Origin: Candidatus Nitrosymbiomonas sp.
Lineage (GTDB): Bacteria > Sysuimicrobiota > Sysuimicrobiia > Sysuimicrobiales > Humicultoraceae
Length of the DNA stretch: 17,167 nucleotides
NCBI GenBank assembly: GCA_020724185.1
Contig: DYHL01000023.1
Span: 1-17,167 of the forward strand
Direction of reading: 5' to 3'
Part shown: positions 12,856 through 17,167 of the stretch, one piece after another
Position numbering within the stretch: position 1 is the stretch's first letter
How the letters are laid out: every line of letters begins with the position of its first letter
The notes under the pieces: model-generated
Told to the model about the DNA's origin: nothing
Seen by the model: the letters and a program-made list of their open reading frames with translations, nothing else
Databases searched by the model: none
Program-made: the position numbers and the translations under genes

Positions 12856-13869
12856 ATGGGTGACGGGTTTGCTCAGGTTCGTGCTGCGGTGGTGCAGGCG
12901 GCCCCGGTGATCATGGATCGGGAGGCCACGCTGGAGAAGACCGTCGGCCTGATTGGCGCGGCCGCGGCAGAGGGGGCGCTGCTGATCCTATTTCCGGAGG
13001 CGTTCATCCCGGCATACCCGTGGGGCCTCCGGTTCGGGACGCGTGTAGGCGGGCGAACCGTTGAGGGCAGGAAGGCGTGGGCGCGCTACTGGGCCAACGC
13101 CGTGGAGGTGCCGGGTCCGGCTACCGAGGCGATCGGTCAGGCGGCACGCCGGGCGCAGGCATATGTGGCCATCGGCGTGATCGAGCGCGACCAGACCTAC
13201 AGCCGCGGGACGGTCTACTGTACCCTGCTCTACTTCGGTCCGGACGGCCGGCTGCTGGCCAAGCACCGGAAGCTCATGCCCACGGCCGCGGAGCGGTACA
13301 TCTGGGGCGGCGGCGACGGCAGCACACTGCCGGTTCTGGATACTCCCCACGGTCGGCTGGGAGGACTCATCTGCTGGGAGAACTACATGCCGCTGGCGCG
13401 GATGAGCATGTACGCCAAGGGCGTGGAACTTTACCTGGCGCCCACCGCCGACTCGCGCGACACCTGGCAGGCCACGATCCGGCACATCGCGTGCGAGGGG
13501 CGGTGCTTCGTGCTGTCCTGCTGCCAGTTCGTGACCAGGGAGATGTACCCGGTCGATCTCGAAGTGCTGGACGAGCTGTCCGAAGCACCGGAGGTACTCT
13601 CGCGCGGTGGCAGCGCGATCGTTGGTCCCCTGGGAGACTACCTGGCAGGCCCGCTGCTTGGTCAGGAGGGCATCCTGACGGCCGATCTCGACCTGGGGCA
13701 GGTCATCCAGGGGAAGTTCGATTTCGACGTGGCCGGGCACTACGCACGGCCTGACGTCTTCCGCCTTTTGGTGAACGAGCAGCCGATGCCTCCGGTTCAG
13801 ACCGTTGGGTGGTGCGGCGGCTCGGACCTTGAGCCGCCTTCGTCCGACGAGGAGGCGCACCGCTCGTGA
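12856..13869 (+). CDS. Nitrilase (carbon-nitrogen hydrolase superfamily)
   Basis: A 337-residue protein with AAGGAGG seven bases before its ATG. The Glu-Lys-Cys triad is intact: Glu48 in LFPEAFIP, Lys139 in KHRKLMPT, and Cys173 in GLICWENYMPL. The motifs HRKLMPTAAERYIWGGGDGS and CWENYMPLARM are those of true (branch 1) nitrilases, rather than amidases or N-carbamoylases, which favours nitrile + 2 H2O to carboxylic acid + NH3. Cyanide hydratases share these motifs and cannot be excluded. Such enzymes form cytoplasmic spirals; the C-terminal tail beyond 310 is Ser/Glu-rich and probably disordered. It lies in an operon after the flippase-like gene, and its TGA overlaps the GTG of the following SDR. 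Confidence 0.9.
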   Translation: MGDGFAQVRAAVVQAAPVIMDREATLEKTVGLIGAAAAEGALLILFPEAFIPAYPWGLRFGTRVGGRTVEGRKAWARYWANAVEVPGPATEAIGQAARRAQAYVAIGVIERDQTYSRGTVYCTLLYFGPDGRLLAKHRKLMPTAAERYIWGGGDGSTLPVLDTPHGRLGGLICWENYMPLARMSMYAKGVELYLAPTADSRDTWQATIRHIACEGRCFVLSCCQFVTREMYPVDLEVLDELSEAPEVLSRGGSAIVGPLGDYLAGPLLGQEGILTADLDLGQVIQGKFDFDVAGHYARPDVFRLLVNEQPMPPVQTVGWCGGSDLEPPSSDEEAHRS

Positions 13870-14699
13870 GCGGCCGGACCGTCCTCGTAACCGGCGCGTC
13901 GAGCGGGATCGGCGAGGCAACGGCCAGGGCGTTCGGTCGAGCCGGCGATCGCGTAGTGTTGGTGGCGCGTCGGGCCGAGCGACTGCAGCAACTCGCCGCC
14001 GAGCTGCCCGATTGCCTGGTCGTGCCCGCAGATCTCACCCGGCGCGACGATATCGCCCGCATCGTTGAAGCGGCGATGGCGCGCTACGGCACGATTGACG
14101 TGCTGGTCAACAACGCCGGACTGGGGCGCTACGACTGGCTCGAGCGTCTGCCCGAGGAGGAAATCCGCGCGCAGGTCGAGGTGAACCTGGTCGCACCCAT
14201 CCTCCTGACGCGCGCGGTGTTGCCGGTCATGCAGGCGCAGGGGCGCGGGGTCATCATCAACGTCGGCTCGGTGGCCGGGAAGATCGCGACCCCGACGATG
14301 ACGATCTACAACGCTTCGAAGTTCGGCCTGGAGGGGTTCAGCGAAGCGCTGCGCCGCGAGGTACAGCCGCAGGGGATTCATGTCTGCCTGGTCACCCCGG
14401 GGCCGGTCGCCGGCACCGAGTTCAGCGTGCGGAGGAAGCCCACGCCCCTGCGGGTGACCGGGCCCAGGTGGCTGCGCACCAACACAGGCCGGGTGGCCGA
14501 GGCGATCGTGGGCCTTGCCGACCGGCCGCGGCCGAGGCGCGTGCTGCCCTGGCCCTACGGGGCCATGATCGCGCTCAACACCCTGCTGCCGTCGGTTGTG
14601 GATCGCCTGGTTCTGCGCGTGACCCGCCGCTCGCGGGGGAACATTCTGCGCGGCCCGCGCGTAGACCCTGGTGAGACCGGAAAGAGAGAGAAGGAGTGA
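13866..14699 (+). CDS. Short-chain dehydrogenase/reductase (SDR)
   Basis: A 277-residue classical SDR starting at GTG 13866, which overlaps the nitrilase stop (GTGA). Motifs: TGASSGIG at 9-16 binds NAD(P); ARR at 34-36 after the second strand suggests NADP(H) preference; NNAG at 82-85; Asn107; and the catalytic Ser135, Tyr148 and Lys152 (YNASK). The C-terminal 40 residues after PGPVAGTEF are basic with a hydrophobic stretch (MIALNTLLPSVVDRLVL), longer than the minimal family and possibly membrane-associated. It would oxidise an alcohol or reduce a carbonyl; the substrate is unknown. Coupling to the nitrilase suggests a shared substrate, for instance carbonyl or hydroxyl chemistry on nitrile-derived compounds, but that is inference. 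Confidence 0.9.
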   Translation: MSGRTVLVTGASSGIGEATARAFGRAGDRVVLVARRAERLQQLAAELPDCLVVPADLTRRDDIARIVEAAMARYGTIDVLVNNAGLGRYDWLERLPEEEIRAQVEVNLVAPILLTRAVLPVMQAQGRGVIINVGSVAGKIATPTMTIYNASKFGLEGFSEALRREVQPQGIHVCLVTPGPVAGTEFSVRRKPTPLRVTGPRWLRTNTGRVAEAIVGLADRPRPRRVLPWPYGAMIALNTLLPSVVDRLVLRVTRRSRGNILRGPRVDPGETGKREKE

Positions 14700-14704
14700 T
14701 CGCC

Positions 14705-15214
14705 ATGAGCGCTCAACGCTGGCTTGCCGGCGCGATGGTGGCCTCGTTGCTGCTAGTTCCCGCTGCCTTTGCTTTGGCCGAGCCCCAGGCCAGGTCGGAG
14801 GCCCCAGAGGCAAAGTACAAGCCGAAGGCCAATGCTGTGGTGCGCCAGGGAGACGTCTTCTGCTTCGATCGCGCCATGTCATTCGGCAATGTCGTCGTCG
14901 CGGGCGGCCGATGCTACACCTTCTATCTCGTGCGCACCCTCGATGGCAGCTTCCTGGCGTTCGGCCCTCCAGGGCCTCCCATGATCCCTCCGGGACAGAT
15001 CGTCCGGCTCGGCACCCCGGCCGGAGCCAAGTTGAAGGGCCGGTTGTTCTACACGGTACCGTTGCCGAGGCCGATTACAACCATCGCGGTTGGCTCCATG
15101 CGCTTCGTCAATGTGCGGATCGTTTGGGAGTCGGGGCGGATTGTGATCTACATCCCGGGGATTGCGACCGCGGGAGACCAGAGGGAGCTCGAGATGCCCT
15201 TCATGCAGCGCTAG
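14705..15214 (+). CDS. Small secreted protein of unknown function
   Basis: I do not recognise the family. ATG 14705 is preferred over the in-frame GTG 14696, because AAGGAG (14691-14696) lies eight bases before the ATG and overlaps the GTG. The 169-residue product has a Sec signal peptide (WLAGAMVASLLLVPAAFA, cleaved near ALA-EP) and then a short charged Ala/Glu/Lys-rich linker. The mature domain looks like an all-beta fold with two cysteines 17 residues apart (in VFCFDRAM and GGRCYTFY), possibly a disulfide, and a proline-rich turn (FGPPGPPMIPPG). It is exported to the periplasm or cell surface. It follows the SDR almost without a gap, so it is probably in the flippase-nitrilase operon. Its stop (15212-15214) overlaps the stop of the convergent acyl-CoA synthetase. 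Confidence 0.75.
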   Translation: MSAQRWLAGAMVASLLLVPAAFALAEPQARSEAPEAKYKPKANAVVRQGDVFCFDRAMSFGNVVVAGGRCYTFYLVRTLDGSFLAFGPPGPPMIPPGQIVRLGTPAGAKLKGRLFYTVPLPRPITTIAVGSMRFVNVRIVWESGRIVIYIPGIATAGDQRELEMPFMQR

Positions 15215-17167
15215 CGCAGGGTCGGGATCTCTTCAACCGCCTGGGGGTTCTCCAACGATGAGATGTCGCCCGGGTCCATGCCCAGGTAGCGGGCCCGGAT
15301 GACCCGCCGCATGATCTTGGCGTTGCGCGTCTTGGGAAGGTCGCGGACGAACCGTATGTCATCTGGGGCAAGGGCCTTGCCCAGGTGCGCCGCGACAACC
15401 TGCTTGAGGTCCCGGCGCAGTTCATCGCCGGGTTCGTGCCCGGGCCGGAGCACCGCGAAGCACACGACCACCTCGCCCTTTATATCGTGAGGCACGCCGA
15501 TCGCCGCGGACTCGGCCACCGCCGCGTGCGCGGTCAGCGCCGACTCGACCTCTGCCGGGCCGATCCGCTTGCCGGCGATGTTGAGGGTGTCGTCGCTCCG
15601 ACCCAGGATGTACCAGAAGCCATCCTCGTCCGCGCGTACCCAGTCGCCGTGCACCCAGACCCCGGGCCACCTGGACCAGTAGGTTTCGAGGTAGCGCTCC
15701 GGGTCGCGCCAGAATCCCCGCGTCATCCCGGGCCACGGCTGTGTGAGCACCAGCTCGCCCACCGCTCCCCGCACCGGGCGGCCGTGCTCATCGTAGACAT
15801 CAGCGGCCATGCCTGGGATGGGGCCGGTGAACGCCGTGGGCGCCTGCGGGTGCAGCGGGTCGCAGCACAGGATCCCCCCTGATATCTCGGTGCCGCCCGA
15901 GTAGTTCATGATCGGACACCGGCCTCCACCGACGTGCTCGAAGTACCACTTCCATGGCTCGGGGTTCCAGGGCTCGCCGGTGCTGCCCAGGATGCGCAGG
16001 CTTGCGAGGTCGTGGCGGCGCGGCGGCTCAGGTCCGTGGCGCATCAGCGCCCGGATTGCCGTGGGCGAGATGCCGAGCACGGTAATGCGGTGCCGCGCGA
16101 CCATCTCCCAGAGGCGGTCCGGGCCAGGGTGGTCGGGCGTCCCATCGTAGAGGAACATGGCCCCGCCCAGCCAGAGGGTGCCCAGGATCAGCCAGGGTCC
16201 CATCATCCAGCCGATGTCGGTGTACCAGAAGACGCGGTCACCTGGACCGACGTCGAAGCAGTACGCCATGTCCATGGCGGTCTTGAGCGGGAAACCCATG
16301 TGGACGTGCACCGTGCCCTTGGGCCGCCCGGTAGTGCCCGAGGTGTAGATGATCATGTAGGGATCTTCGGGGTCCATGGCCTCGGCCGGCGCGTCGTCCG
16401 GTTGATCGCGCACCAGGTCGTGCCACCAGAGGTCGCGGCCCTCGGTCCAGGGCACTTGAATGCCCAGGCGCTGGACCACGATCACGTGTCTCACTTCCGG
16501 CGATCGGGCCGCGGCCGCGTCAGCCGTGCGCTTCATCTCGACCGTCTGTCCGCGCCGCTGGAAGCCGTCGGCGGTGATCAGCAGCTTCGCCCCGCAGTCG
16601 GCCAGCCGCGTGGCGACGGAGGGGGCCGCGAAACCCGAGAAGATCGGCACGTAGATTGCGCCGATCCGCGACAGCGCCAGCGTCGCGATGACCACTTCAG
16701 GCACAAGCGGCATGAACACGCCGGCCACGTCGCCCCGGCCGATTCCCAGTTCCCGCAGCGCCGATGCGAAGCGGCACACCTCGGCGTGTAGCTCCGCGTA
16801 CGTGAGCGTGCGCAAGCTACCGTTCTCACCCTCCCAGATCACGGCTGTCCTGCCGCCTTCCCCGGCGTCCAGATGCCGGTCGGACGCGTTGTCCACGAGG
16901 TTGGTGGTACCGCCCGTGAACCAGCGCGCCCATTCGATCCCACGCGACGTATCCATCACGCGGTCGTATGGCCGCAGCCACCGGAGCCCCAGGTCCTCGA
17001 CCACCGCGCCCCAGAACCAGGCCGGATCCTCGATGGAGCGGCGGTAGAGGGCGTCGTAGTTACCCATCCCGTGGCGCTCGATGAACCGTTGCAGACGGCT
17101 GGCTTGCACTAGCGTGGGGTCAGGGGTCCAGACGATGCGGTTAGGGATTCCGGAGGTCCTGGCTGCG
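15211..17167 (-). CDS. Acyl-CoA synthetase, acetyl-/acetoacetyl-CoA synthetase-like (5' end outside the window)
   Basis: The minus-strand frame stays open to the right edge: upstream of the GTG at 17109 it encodes SGIPNRIVWTPDPTLV, which fits this family's N-terminus, so the gene starts beyond 17167 and GTG 17109 is not its start. About 651 residues are visible. The N-terminal acetyl-CoA-synthetase domain has FIERHGMGNYDALY and PAWFW. The AMP-binding core follows: YTSGTTGRPKG, TDIGWMMGPW and NYSGGTEIS. GRSDDTLNIAGKRIGPAEVE and the catalytic-lysine segment LPKTRNAKIMRR complete the enzyme. It activates a carboxylate with ATP to acyl-AMP and then acyl-CoA. NYSGGTEIS rather than the WWQTETG of classical acetyl-CoA synthetase suggests a different or broader acid. 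It is convergent with the secreted-protein gene, overlapping by 4 bp. Confidence 0.9.
   Translation of the reverse strand, partial: AARTSGIPNRIVWTPDPTLVQASRLQRFIERHGMGNYDALYRRSIEDPAWFWGAVVEDLGLRWLRPYDRVMDTSRGIEWARWFTGGTTNLVDNASDRHLDAGEGGRTAVIWEGENGSLRTLTYAELHAEVCRFASALRELGIGRGDVAGVFMPLVPEVVIATLALSRIGAIYVPIFSGFAAPSVATRLADCGAKLLITADGFQRRGQTVEMKRTADAAAARSPEVRHVIVVQRLGIQVPWTEGRDLWWHDLVRDQPDDAPAEAMDPEDPYMIIYTSGTTGRPKGTVHVHMGFPLKTAMDMAYCFDVGPGDRVFWYTDIGWMMGPWLILGTLWLGGAMFLYDGTPDHPGPDRLWEMVARHRITVLGISPTAIRALMRHGPEPPRRHDLASLRILGSTGEPWNPEPWKWYFEHVGGGRCPIMNYSGGTEISGGILCCDPLHPQAPTAFTGPIPGMAADVYDEHGRPVRGAVGELVLTQPWPGMTRGFWRDPERYLETYWSRWPGVWVHGDWVRADEDGFWYILGRSDDTLNIAGKRIGPAEVESALTAHAAVAESAAIGVPHDIKGEVVVCFAVLRPGHEPGDELRRDLKQVVAAHLGKALAPDDIRFVRDLPKTRNAKIMRRVIRARYLGMDPGDISSLENPQAVEEIPTLR

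Noticed and set aside
13797..14882. 361-aa minus-strand ORF opposite the SDR
   Set aside because: Antisense shadow of a fully motif-supported SDR; no recognisable domain.
15934..16791. 285-aa + strand ORF inside the acyl-CoA synthetase
   Set aside because: Antisense shadow of a gene carrying all the adenylation motifs.
17107..17109. GTG as the start of the acyl-CoA synthetase
   Set aside because: The frame continues upstream to the window edge with family-like sequence (NRIVWTPDPTLV), so the true start lies outside.

Overview
The window is a dense, GC-rich (mostly above 60%) bacterial chromosome segment. Genes are often joined by ATGA/GTGA stop-start overlaps, and most have clear purine-rich ribosome binding sites. 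Tungsten-type AOR chemistry, a probable selenoprotein, a sugar ABC cassette without its own ATPase and a MutL/opine-dehydrogenase cluster suggest an uncultured, probably facultative or anaerobic soil, sediment or thermal lineage (Rokubacteria-, Chloroflexota- or CSP1-3/Armatimonadota-like). No rRNA or other phylogenetic marker is present, so this placement is a guess. I saw no tRNA, rRNA, CRISPR array or insertion sequence. The longest gene-free stretch is 157 bp (3238-3394).

Left part, 1-6439, + strand. The C-terminal end of a MutL/GlmL-like protein is chained by 4-bp overlaps to an opine/octopine-dehydrogenase-family enzyme and a C45-family autoproteolytic acyltransferase/hydrolase, which looks like one amino-acid-derivative catabolic operon. 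An HD-domain protein of visibly lower GC follows. Next is a sugar-uptake cassette: a secreted binding protein, a perfect 10-bp hairpin, then two permeases.

Middle part, 6523-11189. This is an aldehyde:ferredoxin oxidoreductase (AOR) module: a MoaD/ThiS-like sulfur carrier with an unusual -GGSG tail, the AOR itself, and a multi-zinc-ribbon protein overlapping its stop. A metallophosphoesterase lies on the opposite strand, followed by a radical SAM/SPASM-like protein fitting the maturases that accompany tungsten-pterin oxidoreductases. The carrier would help build the pterin cofactor, the radical SAM enzyme would mature or modify the system, and the AOR would convert aldehydes to carboxylates.

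Right part, 11251-17167. The most interesting gene is an OsmC-family peroxiredoxin-like protein on the minus strand. Its reading frame is interrupted by one UGA exactly where the family has its reactive cysteine, with a bacterial-SECIS-like hairpin just downstream, so it is probably a selenoprotein that ordinary annotation would split in two. Divergent from it is a + strand operon of a flippase-like membrane protein, a nitrilase, a short-chain dehydrogenase and a small secreted protein. A convergent acyl-CoA synthetase (ACS family) runs off the right edge; its last four bases overlap the secreted protein's stop. Nitrilase and AOR both yield carboxylates that an acyl-CoA synthetase could activate, but that metabolic link is inference.
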